A stretch of 64,000 nucleotides of DNA from Homarus americanus (Eukaryota; Arthropoda; Malacostraca; Decapoda; Nephropidae). The notes beneath the pieces were generated by a model. It made no database searches. It was not told the DNA's origin and saw nothing but the letters and a program-made list of their open reading frames with translations. The stretch covers positions 4,244,007 to 4,308,006 of the forward strand of contig NW_024753828.1 of the NCBI RefSeq assembly GCF_018991925.1, written 5' to 3'. This document shows, piece after piece, positions 33,385-44,587 of the stretch (the first letter of the stretch is position 1; each line of letters starts with the position of its first letter). The position numbers and the translations under genes are program-made.

Positions 33385-34000
33385 GCGCTCCTTCAACCAC
33401 CCATCACCACTACACAGCACTGCCCCCCCCCCTGCCACCACCCATCACCACTACACACTGCTCTCACGCACCTCCACCACCATCACCACTTACAGTCTCA
33501 GCACCCACCCATCACCACACACTGCCCCCCGCGCCTCCTTCAACCACCCATCACCACTACACAGTCCTCAGCACCACCCATCACCACTACACAGTCCTCA
33601 GCACCACCTATCACCACTACACAGTCCTCAGCACCTCCTATCACCACTACACAGTCCTCAGCACCACCCATCACCACTACACAGTCCTCAGCACCACCCA
33701 TCACTGCTGTCAGTCCCTTGCACCTACCACCACACAGTCCCCAGCACCACCCAAGCTCACCACTGGCGATGGAAGTCCCCAGCACCACCCATCACCACAC
33801 AGTGTCTCAGCACCACCCATCACTCACCACACAGTCTCACACCCATCACCACTACACAGTCCTCAGCACCACCCATCACCACTACACAGTCCTCAGCACC
33901 ACCCATCACCACTACACAGTCCTCAGCACCACACATCACCACTACACAGTCCTCAGCGCCCTCCACCACCACTACACACAAACATCTCACCTTGGATATT
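33385..34000. repeat. 30-bp minisatellite
   Basis: About 19 copies of ccatcaccactacacagtcc plus tcagcaccac. The first third is degenerate; the middle and end are clean. His/Thr-rich frames are array translations. Confidence 0.95.
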
Positions 34001-34004
34001 TCTT

Positions 34005-34204
34005 ATGATTTACGACATCGTTAAAAATATATAAAACATGATGAGAGTAATAGCCACCAACCTCACAGCCCCGTGCCAAAGAGTTCACAGCGAGATTCTC
34101 GAGATTTATCCCATGTGAGCCAAGGTCCTGGGTTTAAGTTATTTAACCTTAATAATATAAAACATTATTTAAACCCATAAACCCGAGACCAGGATCAAAC
34201 CATA
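34005..34204. other. Low-copy spacer
   Basis: AT-rich unique sequence with no recognised feature. Confidence 0.5.
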
Positions 34205-34207
34205 GCC

Positions 34208-34520
34208 TCCTACAACACAGGTGGGTGGTGACGGGGGGGATAGGTGGGTGGTGTGGGGATAGGTGGGTGGTGAGGGGATAGGTGGGTAGGGATAGGTGGG
34301 TGTGGGATAGGTGGGTGAGGGATAGGGGGTGGTGAGGGAGTAGTGGGGGCAGGGGATAGGTGGGTGGGTGAGGGATAGGTGGGTGGTGAGGGGATAGGTG
34401 GGTGGTGGGGATAGGTGGGTGGTGGGATAGGGGTGGGTGGTGGGGGGGATAGGTGGGTGGTGAGGGGATAGGGTGGTGTGGGGATAGGTGGGTGGTGTGG
34501 GGATAGGTGGGTGGTGTGGA
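34208..34520. repeat. 19-bp GT-rich minisatellite
   Basis: About 17 copies of ataggtgggtggtgagggg with truncated variants. Confidence 0.94.
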
Positions 34521-34620
34521 GGGGGAGACAGCCAGGTAGAGGTGATGAGGGAGACAGCCAGGTGGGTGAGGGGAGAAGACTAAAATTTAAGAGGATATGG
34601 AGACAGCCAGGTGGGTGAGG
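34515..34620. repeat. 23-bp minisatellite, left of transposon
   Basis: Units of ggagacagccaggtgggtga plus ggg. The same unit occurs immediately right of the transposon (36503-36660), including the variant tagaggtgatgaggg. Confidence 0.88.
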
Positions 34621-34765
34621 GGGACAATATAGTAAAAGTAAGTAATTTCTAAAATTGATTAAATGGAATGGCCATTGGTCCAATACGTACCCATGAAAAA
34701 AGAACACAGGCGAAATCCTGGGTCATTTGGACAATATTTAGAGGTAGCTCAAGTCAATTGAAGTT
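34621..34765. repeat. Left terminal inverted repeat
   Basis: Pairs with 36361-36496. The central 95 bp or so is about 93% identical; the outermost 50 bp is less conserved and differs by an indel near atcaattttagaaa. Confidence 0.88.
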
Positions 34766-34937
34766 TTATCCTTTTGGCAAAAAATACGAATATTCATAAT
34801 ATGCCGGTTTATTTTAAAATTTACATATTGAGCAAGTTTATGTGTACACTGTACATATAAATGATTAATTCCTTTTTAAAATGAAACTGCAGTGAACACG
34901 CTTACATCAATGGGTGGGAGAGGTGTGGACAACCCAT

Positions 34938-36112
34938 TCATTGTTTTCGCTTTTTGCTTGTAAGGTCCTGTTTTGATGTCCCTGGTTGTGACTGCCTCTG
35001 CTCTTCAACAACCTGCAGCAGATGTTGACGCTGGTCTTCACTCTTCGTGATCTTGCTGTTGAATGCCTGTATCAAGGCAATCCCTCTCTCTGCAGTGTCG
35101 TTGATGACTCTGAGACCACCCACAACTGCGACGCCAGTTTTGAAGTCTTCATCATCAGACCATGTGTCAGGTTCCTTAGACAAAAAAGAAGTCTTCATTT
35201 TGAGACTTTCAAATAGAAAGTTTGATCCTCTAGAAGCAAAGTCTGAGAGCTGCTTTGTGGGAAGGGAAGATGTGGCAGGAAGAGCAGCACGTTTTGGTGA
35301 ATCCTCGGTCGCCTTCCTCTCAACGATTGCCCAACTATGTTTGTCTTCATTGTTGCATTAACTTGTGGATCGAAGAGTGCAAGACCCACCAAGCCTTCAC
35401 TGAGGTACCACAGGTGACGACCGAAGACTGTGAGACATGTTCTTGATATTTTGACGTCGTGGTACTCTGACAGGTCTTGGAGGAGCCGCAAATCATTAGC
35501 AGGAGCGGAGGATGGAACGGAGGCCGTGAACCATGCACTGACATACACCTCTAGCACAAAGAATGTGAATCGTTTCAAGCCTAATGTCTCACGAGCAGTT
35601 AGTTTAAACTGATTAGCAAAAATCAGGATCTTCATGACATAAATGGGCTTAGCCATCCACCGTGCTCGGTGAAGTGCTCCGGGCCGTCGGAGATTAAACT
35701 TGGGTAGAGCTCCATCGAGACACCTGATTGCTAGCTCCAGTACCTCACGGTAATCATCACGTGGCTGCTGCTTCTTGCCCAGATGATGTTTCCAGCAACA
35801 GATGAGGTCATCTCGTTTCTCGTACAAACTTGGAGGGAGGTCTGAGAGAGGGCTGTAGTCATCTTGACTGATGTCCTTCCACTTATGCTTGAAGCGAGAG
35901 AAGAGAGTATTATCTGGTCCAGAGGAAGGCCCCATGCATTCCACATACGCTTTCTCGGCAACAAGCTCAAGGATGTGGTGACGACACGCGAGATGCAGAA
36001 GACGGCGGCCGAGTTTTTGCTCCAGAATGACACATGCCCCCGACAATGGTACTAACCGTAATACTGCAACAAGAGCGACGCACACACACCCACCGTCACG
36101 TCTCACACACAA
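34938..36112 (-). pseudogene. Transposase-like protein remnant
   Basis: The upstream frame (36112-35195) carries GACVILEQKLGRRLLHLACR followed by HH, then GPSSGPDNTLFSRFKHKW, RRPGALHRARWMAKPIY and LWYLSEGLVGLALFD. A frameshift near 35330 moves the sequence to a frame with LSDFASRG and then DEDFKTGVAVVGGLRVINDTAERG (34938-35198), ending QDLTSKKRKQ, a basic nuclear-localisation-like tail. I recall similar hypothetical proteins across invertebrates, with an aspartate-containing block before GACV that is missing here. The position inside TIRs supports a transposase role. It is non-functional: 5' truncated and frameshifted. Confidence 0.78.
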
Positions 36113-36360
36113 CTGATGCTACTGTACCAGTCAGACACTGGCACACAACCTCTTCCCCCTACCCTGACTGACACCCGCCTCTCCCTCCCCTCTGCATTGC
36201 CAATAGCTGCACCAGCCAAAATACTCATTACTCATTTTTAGAAAAAATGTTAGGAACAACTTTAGTTTGAATTTGCATTCTACATATACCTGCAAAGTTT
36301 CATAGTAATCGGTTCATAAATAAAGAAATTAGAAAAAATCAATAATAATTTCAGTAGTGT

Positions 36361-36496
36361 TAACTTCAAATGGCTTGAGCCACCTCTAAATATTGTCCAA
36401 ATGACCCAGGATTTCGCCTGTGTTCTTTTTTCATGGTTACGCAGTATTGGACCAATGGCCATCTAAAAATAAAAACTTTCACTTTATTGTCACCCC
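36361..36496. repeat. Right terminal inverted repeat
   Basis: Reverse complement of 34621-34765, containing ctctaaatattgtccaaatg and attggaccaatggccat. The sequence between it and the gene remnant (36113-36360) is AT-rich and without a reading frame. Confidence 0.88.
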
Positions 36497-36502
36497 ATTA
36501 GC

Positions 36503-36660
36503 AGGAGACAGCCAGGGTGAGGGGAGACAGCTAGTGGGGTGGAGGTGATGAGGGGAGACAGCCAGGTGGGTGAGGGAAGAGGACCGTCGGAGGACAAGGA
36601 GACACAGCCAGGTGGCAGGAGACACAGGTGGGGTGAGGGGAGAACAGAGCGGCGGGGCTG
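36503..36660. repeat. 23-bp minisatellite, right of transposon
   Basis: Six to seven units of ggagacagccaggtgggtga type, continuing the array at 34515-34620. Confidence 0.88.
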
Positions 36661-36662
36661 GA

Positions 36663-37039
36663 AGTCTGCCAGGAGAGGGCGGCGCCGGCGGGAAGTCGGG
36701 ATCAACTAGCCTCCACGGAAGCCGCCAATAATTCAAGCCAGCACAAACTATGTAGGTGCAGAACGAGTTACCTCCCTCTCTCTCTCTCTTTCCCTCTCAT
36801 AAGTTGTCTACCCTCTCCCCCTCCCTCTCATGACTTACCTTCCCTCTCCCGAGTTACCTCCCGCCCACCACAACTTACCCCCACCCATCCAAGCAAAGAC
36901 TACGCTCCCTTCCTTTAAATCATCTCTTAAACAAATATCTATTGTCTAAGTATTAATATTTCTTGTAACACTTACTATATTTACAGTACCTGCTTTTATT
37001 GTACCATCAAAACCGTTTTATCGGAAATTATCATGTAAA
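36663..37039. other. Low-copy spacer, partly CT-rich
   Basis: Contains degenerate ctctcccctccctctcatga-like repeats at 36770-36900, then AT-rich unique sequence. Confidence 0.5.
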
Positions 37040-37350
37040 TAGATAAGTAATTACCATTGCAATAAATATATTTGCCAACTACACATTATCCTGACAGCTC
37101 TGTCCTCTTGTTCAACCTTATTACTGTATAACCCAGGTTGTACTGCTCCCCCATTATAATTATGTTTATCAATTCCACTGTAATTTATGTATATACTTAT
37201 AATATAAAAAAAATAAATAAAAAATAATAAATAAATAAAATTAATAAATATTGAAGTGATAATCGTGGTAACATTATGAGATGTTCTTATTACCACCATG
37301 CTATTGTACTATTACAGATGATACTAAATGTTACATAATACTTCCTTGAG
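37040..37350. repeat. Diverged local repeat, copy 1
   Basis: Resembles 37490-37715 in order: an AT-rich segment with a C-run, then aaataaataaa-type sequence, then cgtggtaaca, a ttattaccacca-like segment and gatgatactaaatgtt. Divergence is high. Confidence 0.5.
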
Positions 37351-37489
37351 ATAAATGTATAGTATATATCAGGTGCCTAAAAGAGAGCTCAGGTTCTCAA
37401 CTGGCTCAGCCATGTTAATATTGTTATTATTATCCACTCTGTATCTGTGTTTTTCTGGCTAAATAAACTGTTTCAATTTAATTCAATGG

Positions 37490-37715
37490 TAAAGTATCGG
37501 CATTTACCATCACAATATATACCTGACCGATACTGAATCTCTTCCCCCCACTGACCAGGTGACTGTATATCATTAACACTATACATACACAAATAAACAT
37601 ATGTATATAATGAGAACCAATAAATAAACAGATACATGTGATAGACGTGGTAACACTCTTATATGTATTTACTAACACCAAGTAACATGTTGTAATGCAG
37701 ATGTTGTTATAATAC
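37490..37715. repeat. Diverged local repeat, copy 2
   Basis: Second copy of the above: a C-run near 37546, aataaataaacagatac, then gacgtggtaacactc and gcagatgttgttataatact. Copies are in the same orientation about 440 bp apart. Between them, ctaaataaactgtttcaatt resembles the 3' end of family B. Confidence 0.5.
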
Positions 37716-37734
37716 TTTGGGTTAAATGGACAGT

Positions 37735-37890
37735 GTGGTGGTGGTGGTGATGGTGGTAGAGGTGGTGGTGGTGGTGGTGGTGGTGGTGGTGGTGGTGGTG
37801 GTGGTGGTGGTGGTGGTGGTGGTGGTGGTGGTGGTGGAGGAGGAGGAGGAGGAGGAGGAGGTGGTGGTGGTGGTGGAGGAGGTGGTGGAG
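37735..37890. repeat. (GGT)n(GGA)n trinucleotide repeat
   Basis: Long (GGT)n, then (GGA)n, then (GGT)n, mostly uninterrupted. The polyvaline and polyglutamate frame here is compositional. Confidence 0.97.
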
Positions 37891-38274
37891 ATTTCTCAGA
37901 GGAGGTTAGTGGAGGGAGGGCTGGGTGTCGTGACCTCGCCTCAGGGTGCTTACACTTTCACCCACTCTCACTGTCAGTGTGTCAGACCCCAGCTGTCCCT
38001 CTCACACCTCTCTCCTCTCCCTCTCACTTCACTTTCTATATTTCTAGCAACACTAAGACTCTGTGTGTTGTTGTACTTCACTTATGAGTTGGTGTTTGTG
38101 TGTGTTAAAATGTCTCTTAAGTGTGTGAGGGGCAGTTCATCCCCTCCCCACCACCCCCCCCCCACCCGCCCTCCCATCCTACTCTACCCACCTCCTCCCC
38201 GCCCTGCCTCACGCCCCCCCCCCACCCAACCCCTATTTTGCGTATCTAAAATAGCCAACAATGTGTCATACCAG

Positions 38275-38465
38275 GAGAGGGTGTCAGAAGAACGATACAA
38301 GCGTCGTAGTGTGTTGTGTCAAGCCAGGGTGGGGGTGTCAGAGGGGGATAAAAGAAGTTAGTGTGTTGTGTCATACGCCAGGAGTGTCAGGAGGAGGATA
38401 AAGATGGAGAGCGTGTTGTGTTGTGTTATGCCATAGGTTGTCAGGAGGGTGATAAAGGTGTCAGT
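38275..38465. repeat. About 57-bp repeat, three degenerate copies
   Basis: Units share gtgttgtgtcata/aag, ccaggagtgtcag and gaggataaa. Preceded by a C-run-rich stretch (38150-38230). Confidence 0.75.
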
Positions 38466-38468
38466 GCT

Positions 38469-38470
<2 letters not shown>

Positions 38471-38523
<53 letters not shown>
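38471..38523. repeat. (AC)n microsatellite
   Basis: About 26 CA units. Confidence 0.97.
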
Positions 38524-38524
<1 letters not shown>

Positions 38525-38593
38525 ATAACAGCCCGCACTGATAGATATAAGAACAGCACCATCCCATCTATTGTTAAAAAAATAAACAACTCC

Positions 38594-38737
38594 TGATTTA
38601 TGTACTGTACAGCCCTGTAAATGTATTCAACGCATATTATATTATCATGTCTAAATCAAATGTAAGTTTGTATATTTTCAGCCACCAGCTGCAACTCTAT
38701 TAATAAACAGTTTAATATTATTATTATTATTATTACA
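38594..38737 (+). mobile_element. Dispersed repeat family B, copy 2
   Basis: Hairpin CAGC-cacca-GCTG at 38679-38691 after tgtatattttcag, then AATAAA at 38702-38707 and (ATT)n, passing into a short (AC)n. The 5' part is more diverged than in copies 3 and 4. Confidence 0.75.
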
Positions 38738-38881
38738 CACACACAACTCGGCAGTAACAGTTGAGTCTTAGCCAAGCTAACCTTCACAGTGAGGTCCCAG
38801 GTACCCAGTGATAATTCCCCTGAGACTCCACGTTGGGGAGGCCAGGGACCACACCGCACTCACTTGAGTGAGTGAGGTCCG

Positions 38882-38882
<1 letters not shown>

Positions 38883-38934
<52 letters not shown>

Positions 38935-38966
38935 ACACACTTACACACACACACACACACACACAC
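38883..38966. repeat. (ATT)n-(AC)n compound microsatellite
   Basis: About 16 TTA units followed by CA units with one interruption. The same ATT-to-AC junction occurs at the ends of family B copies 2 and 4. Confidence 0.95.
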
Positions 38967-39114
38967 TGCTTGGTCAAATGTGAGGGTTTTTTCATCAGTT
39001 ACATCACGTAAATGAAAATATCATTCTTAAAATTTGAAAAAACGACAGGTACACTGGCAGGTGGCGGGAACATTGAGGGCAGGTACAGAATATCTTCATC
39101 CACCTGGGGCAACA

Positions 39115-40345
39115 CCACACTCTTACACCATAACACCACTCCTACACCATAACACCACACTCTTACACCATAACACCACATTCCTACACCATAACACCAC
39201 ACTCCTACACCATAACACCACATTCCTACACCATAACACCACACTCCTACACCATAACACCACATTCCTACACCATAACACCACACTAACACCTACACCC
39301 ACCACCACACTAACACCACACTCCTACACCATAACACCACACTCCTACACCACACATAACACCACACTCTTACACCATAACACCACACTCTTACACCATA
39401 ACACCACCCTACACCATAACACCACATTCTACACCATAACACCACACTCCTACACCATAACACCACACTCACACCCATAACACCACCCTACACCATACAC
39501 CATAACACAACACCATACACCACACCTACACCACAACACCACACTCTTACACCCATAACACCACATTCCTACACCATAACACCACACCTTACACCACACC
39601 ACACACCTTACACCATAACACCACACTCTTACAAATAACACCACATTCCTACACCATAACACCACATTCCTACACCATAACACCACACACTCCTACACCA
39701 TAACACCACTCCTACACTATAACACCACACTCTTACACCATAACACCACACTCCTACACCATAACACGACTCCTACACTATAACACCACACTCTTACGCC
39801 ATAACACCACACTCCACCACACTCCTTACACCATAACACCACACTCCTACACCCATAACACCACCCCACACCATAACACACACAACACCACACCACACAC
39901 TCCCACACCATAACACCACACACCCACACCATAACATCACCCTACAGCATAACACCACACCCTACCATAACACTACAATACTACACCATAACACCACACT
40001 CCTACACCATAACACTACACACCTACACCATAACATCACTCCTACAGCATAACACTACACACCTACACCATAACACTACAATACTACACCATAACACCAC
40101 ACTCCTACACCATAACACTACACACCTACACCATAACATCACTCCTACATCATAACACTACACACCTACACCATAACACCACACTCCTACACCATTACAC
40201 TACACACCTACACCATAACATCATCACACTCTTACACCATAACACCAAACTCCCACATCATAGCAACACCTCACTACTACACCATAACATCACACTCCTA
40301 CAGCATAACACCACACACCTGCACCATAACACCACACATCTTCAA
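39115..40345. repeat. 21-bp minisatellite, about 55 copies
   Basis: Units of accataacaccacactccta plus c. From about 39960 onwards units contain catcactcctac and cactacacacctac variants, so the second half forms a subfamily. Cys/Val/Trp-rich minus frames are array translations. Confidence 0.96.
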
Positions 40346-40570
40346 ACTGTATGGCAGTGTATGGTGTTAATCTTAATCTATTTTTGCCATGTAAATACCA
40401 ACTGATTTAACCCCCCAAAATTCTTTCATTAACCCATAGACAGGTCATGACCCCGAGTGATGACCCCGGTACTGAGGTCATAGGGGGGGGGGGGAGTTGT
40501 GTGGGTGGCAGGAAGAAATATATTGCATCACCTCACTATAGTATGGTGTGGCTGGGTGCTTCACTTATCA
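40346..40570. other. Low-copy spacer
   Basis: Unique sequence with an 11-bp G-run at about 40485. No gene recognised. Confidence 0.5.
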
Positions 40571-40574
40571 CTGT

Positions 40575-41275
40575 AACCTAACCTACACCTGAATTAACCT
40601 ACACCTGAATAAACCTACACCTGAATAAACCTACACCTGAATTAACCTACACCTGAATAAACCTACACCTGAATTAACCTACACCTGAATTAACCTACAC
40701 CTGAATTAACCTACACCTGAATAAACCTACACCTGAATTAACCTACACATGAATAAACCTACACCTGAATTAACCTACACCTGAATTAACCTACACCTGA
40801 ATTAACCTACACTAGAATTAACCTACACCTGAATTAACCTACACCTGAATTACCCTCCACCTGAATAAACCTACACCTGAATTAACCTACACCTGAATTA
40901 ACCTACACCTGAATAAACCTACACCTGAATTAACCTAAACGTGAATTAACCTACACTAGAATTAACCTACACCTGAATTAACCTACACCTGAATAAACCT
41001 ACACCTGAATTAACCTACACCTGAATAAACCTTCACCTGAATTAACCTACACCTGAATAAACCTACACCTGAATAAACCTACACCTGAATAAACCTACAC
41101 CTGAATAAACCTACACCTGAATAAACCTACACCTGAATAAACCTACACCTGAATTAACCTACACCTGAATAAACCTACACCTGAATTAACCTACACCTGA
41201 ATTAACCTACACCTGAATTAACCTAAACGTGAATTACCCTACACCTGAATTACCCTACCCTACCCTACACACGAG
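40575..41275. repeat. 16-bp minisatellite with CCTA core
   Basis: About 43 copies of aacctacacctgaatt or aacctacacctgaataa. It opens with aacctaacctacacctgaa, a telomere-like CCTAA word, and ends in taccctaccctaccctacac. Two variant classes (TT and TAA ends) alternate irregularly. Confidence 0.96.
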
Positions 41276-41327
41276 AACCGCTTAAGCAATATATACAGTA
41301 ATTTAGTTCCCAAACGCATAATCAATC

Positions 41328-41640
41328 TTCCTTGACTCTCGCTTGACTCCCTTCCATAACTCCACTCAGACTCTCGCTTGACTCCCTTCCATAACTCCAC
41401 TCAGACTCTAGCTTGACTCCCTTCCATAACTCCACTCAGACTCCACAGACTCTCGCTTGACTCCCTTCCACAACTCCACTCAGACTCTCGCTTGACTCCC
41501 TTCCATAACTCCACTCAGACTCTCGCTTGACTCTTCCATAACTCCTCAGACTCTCGCTTGACTCCTTCCATAACTCTCACTCAGACTCTCCTTGACTCTT
41601 GACTCTTCCATAACTCCACTCAGACTCTCGCTTGACTCAA
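41328..41640. repeat. 35-bp minisatellite
   Basis: About nine copies containing ctcgcttgactcccttccat, aactccactcaga. The 3' half has units with 2-9 bp deletions. Confidence 0.95.
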
Positions 41641-41714
41641 TGCTCAGCTGCTGCCGTTCCATGCTTTTTATTATGGGGGCTGGATTAAACTGTCTCTTTA
41701 TCTCAACAACTAGA

Positions 41715-42213
41715 TAAGAATTCGACCCCAATAACTAGATACCAATTAAATAGAGATAACACTTGACCCCAACAACAACTAGATACCAATTGACCCCAAC
41801 AACTAGATACCAATTGACCTAACAGGTAGACAACAATTGACCCCAACAACTAGATAACAATTGACCCCAACAACTAGATACCAATTGACCCCCAACAGGT
41901 AGACAACAATTGACCCCAACAACTAGATAACAATTGACCCCAACAACTAGATACCAATTGACCCCAACATCTAGATACCAATTGACCCCAACAGCTAGAT
42001 ACCAATTGACCCCAACAGCTAGATCCCAATTGACCCCAACAACTAGATACCAATTGACCCCAACAACTAGATAACAATTGACCCCAACAGCTAGATCCCA
42101 ATTGACCCCAACAACTAGATAACAATTGACCCCAACAACTAGATAACAATTGACCCCAACAACTAGATAACAATTGACCCCAACAACTAAATAACAATTG
42201 ACCCCAACAACTA
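41715..42213. repeat. 24-bp minisatellite
   Basis: About 21 copies of aattgaccccaacaactaga plus taac or tacc. The minus frame (SSCWGQLL repeated) stays open because 24 is a multiple of three; it is not a gene. Confidence 0.96.
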
Positions 42214-42338
42214 CGTCTATCCCACGCCTGGTAGACGCATTAAACTGGTGACCTTCAGAGACAAGGTACCGGTACTCGTGAAGTAGGTCATCGAGAGGCG
42301 TGACCTAGTACTGTACAGAGCCAAGTCATAATGCTACG
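42214..42338. other. Low-copy spacer
   Basis: Short unique segment with no recognised feature. Confidence 0.5.
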
Positions 42339-42510
42339 GTATGTATTGTGGCCACATGTTACAGTCTATATTATGGCCACTTGCTAAGACTGTGGCCACT
42401 TGTCATAGTCTATTGTGGCCACTTCTTACACTGTGACCACATGTTACAGTCTACATTATGGCCACTTCTTACACTGTGGCCTTGTTACAGTCTATATTAT
42501 GGCCACGATG
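42339..42510. repeat. Degenerate about 28-bp repeat
   Basis: Five or six units around tgttacagtctatattatgg, ccact, with truncated copies. Confidence 0.85.
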
Positions 42511-42574
42511 TTACAGGCCACGTAGTAGTGGTATGTGTACACAGTAGATTCAGGAGTACAGGTATGGTACGTGT

Positions 42575-42855
42575 TACAGTGGTGATAGTGAAGACCAGCT
42601 GGGAGGGGTGATAGTGAAGACCAGCTGGGAGGGGTGATAGTGAAGACCAGCTGGGGGGGTGATAGTGAAGACCAACTGGGAGGGGTGATAGTGAAGACCA
42701 ACTAAAGATGGAAGACCAGCTGGGGGGATGATAGTGAAGACCAACTGGGAGGGTGATAGTGAAGATCAACTGGGAGGGGTGATAGTGAAGACCAGCTGGG
42801 GGTGATAGTGAAGACCAGCTGGGGGTGATAGTGAGTGAAGACCAGCTGGGGGGGA
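42575..42855. repeat. About 26-bp minisatellite
   Basis: About eleven copies of tgatagtgaagaccagctgg plus a G-run of 3-7 bases. Confidence 0.94.
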
Positions 42856-42966
42856 AGGTGGTGACGTGTGGACATAAATGTGGTGTGTGGGAGGCGTCTA
42901 GTGGCGTGGGTGTGGCCTTTTACCACACTCGCCGGGGCCCTGTTCGTTCCCAGCTGTCCCCCGTCC

Positions 42967-43028
42967 ACACACACACACACACACTCATACACACATACAT
43001 ACACACACACAGAGACACTCACACACAC
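42967..43028. repeat. Interrupted (AC)n microsatellite
   Basis: CA runs with TA and GA interruptions. Confidence 0.92.
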
Positions 43029-43030
43029 CC

Positions 43031-43734
43031 TACCTCTAGTTACATTCACTTTACTATAACCAAACATGACTGACTCCCAAACCTACATATAGAGTAACAT
43101 ACAATACAGGTCATTCCTCTTGTTATTAGACACAATAATGGCTCTTACCTTATCACCGAGAAGACATTAAAATAAAACCTTAACGATGGCAGCAAGGTGT
43201 ATATATACGTCCCGATTAGAGTTAAAGACCACAAGGTAGGGTTAGGTTAGGGTTGAAAGAGAGGTACACTAGACCCTCCACACACCACATACAAAGCTTC
43301 ACTGAGCAAGGGTACGCCACTCCAACTTATCTTACACAGGTAGGGGCCAGATACCACGCCCGCTATACTGCCTCTCATTATCTCTAACACCTACACTAAC
43401 ATCTACAACTTATATTTTCTGCCCAGGGATAATAGTTTCAGGTGTATGACAGACAGGTATGGTGTTATTCAGGGTATGGTGTTGGTGTATAAAACATTAG
43501 AACGTTTTACAACCACCATCTATCTGGCAACTCTACCATGAGGGGCGGTCAGCTGGGTACCAACGTATTTAATATCCTTCTCTAATATTTTCCTCAATAA
43601 TAAGAACCATTCATACCCACACACATAACAACATCAACTACTCAATATTACAGTAAAGATCACCACAACAAGCGATAATATCTCTCTTGAATATATTCTT
43701 ATTAACTAACAACTGGTAACTGTCTAAACACAAG
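43031..43734. other. 0.7-kb low-copy region
   Basis: AT-rich unique sequence with a short gggttaggttaggg word near 43238. No coding region recognised. Confidence 0.5.
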
Positions 43735-43768
43735 TGACGTCATCACAGGGATGACGCGGCTGACGTCA
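43735..43768. promoter_or_regulatory. Two perfect CRE palindromes
   Basis: TGACGTCA at 43735-43742 and again at 43761-43768, 26 bp apart start to start, with a TGACGC half-site between (43752). TGACGTCA is the full CREB/ATF site. Two perfect 8-mers this close are unexpected by chance in unique sequence. No adjacent gene was identified, so a regulatory role is inference. Confidence 0.35.
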
Positions 43769-44054
43769 TACTTCCCAGTAGTGAACCCCGAGTGTGTGTC
43801 AGCATGTTGGGAAAGTTTAATTGTGACAGTGTGAGGATTGCCCCTCTCCCCCGACCTTCACACACACTAGGGGAGTGAGAGTTTATTAATAGGTTAAGTG
43901 AGAGGAAAGAAGACAAGGTGGTGAACATAATGATCACCACTGTTAAGTCACCATCCCCCGACATCACCAACCGGAAATGTCTGGCTGGCCGTGTTGAAGT
44001 TAACTTGTGCCAAGGGTAAGACTGAGGCCGCCATCCTGGCTATTTTCAACCATT

Positions 44055-44348
44055 ACGCTCATCCCCTGGCCCTCACCCCCTTACACCCCCTGGTGCCTTG
44101 GCCCTCACCCCTTACACCCCCTAGTGCCTGGCCCTCACCCCTTACACCCCCTGGTGCCTGGCCCTCACCCCCTTACACCCCCTGGTGCCTGGCCTTCACC
44201 CCCTGGTGCCTGGCCCTCACCCCCTTACATCCCTAGTGCCTGGCCCTCACCCCCTTACATCCTTAGTGCCTCACCCCCTGGTGCCTGGCCCTCACCCCCT
44301 TACATCCCTAGTGCCTGGCCCTCACCCCCTTACATCCTTAGTGCCTCA
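44055..44348. repeat. About 31-bp C-rich minisatellite
   Basis: About ten units of acaccccctggtgcctggcc plus ctcacccccttac, with deletion variants ctcaccccctggtgcc. Confidence 0.93.
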
Positions 44349-44351
44349 ACC

Positions 44352-44586
44352 TTTTGTGTCAAGGAGTAGTCCGAGAAGACCGGACAACTCGCCAACTGCA
44401 TTGGCTAACCATTACCCCGAAACACGAGCTACAAATTGATTAACATCCAGGTCCCCAATTACTGCTGGGTAGACAGAGGTAAATGGCGTAAAGAAACTTG
44501 CCCATAGTTTCACCCTGCCCGGGGATCAAACCCGGGTCCGCTCTCTTGCAAAGCAAGCATGCTTGACCATTACACCACAGGTCGCC
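44352..44586 (-). mobile_element. tRNA-derived SINE, copy 2
   Basis: Reverse-strand copy with an intact tRNA-like head: A box tggtgtaatgg (complement 44567-44577) and B box ggtttgatccc (complement 44522-44532) at normal spacing. The head resembles tRNA-Gly most closely around the boxes, with a loop containing ctttgcaa, so the anticodon cannot be assigned safely. The 3' end is truncated near 44352, before sequence present in copy 1. Confidence 0.9.
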
Positions 44587-44587
44587 A

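Larger units (their letters stand above)
34621..36496 (-). mobile_element. DNA transposon with about 140-bp terminal inverted repeats
   Basis: Bounded by imperfect TIRs (34621-34765 and 36361-36496). Shared TIR words include tggccattggtccaata, gaacacaggcgaaatcctgg and gtcatttggacaatatttag. Outer ends read GGGG-ACAATA and GGGGTGACAATA. The interior encodes a minus-strand transposase-like remnant. Identical minisatellite flanks show insertion into an array. The 5' half of the gene is absent, so this is an internally deleted, presumably non-autonomous copy. I could not fix a target duplication or assign the superfamily. Confidence 0.88.

Noticed and set aside
37735..37890. Coding polyvaline/polyglutamate tract
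   Set aside because: It is a (GGT)n(GGA)n microsatellite; the ORF does not extend into plausible protein sequence.
44515..44586. Functional tRNA gene on the minus strand
   Set aside because: Acceptor stem and anticodon stem do not pair properly, and the sequence continues as a SINE body.
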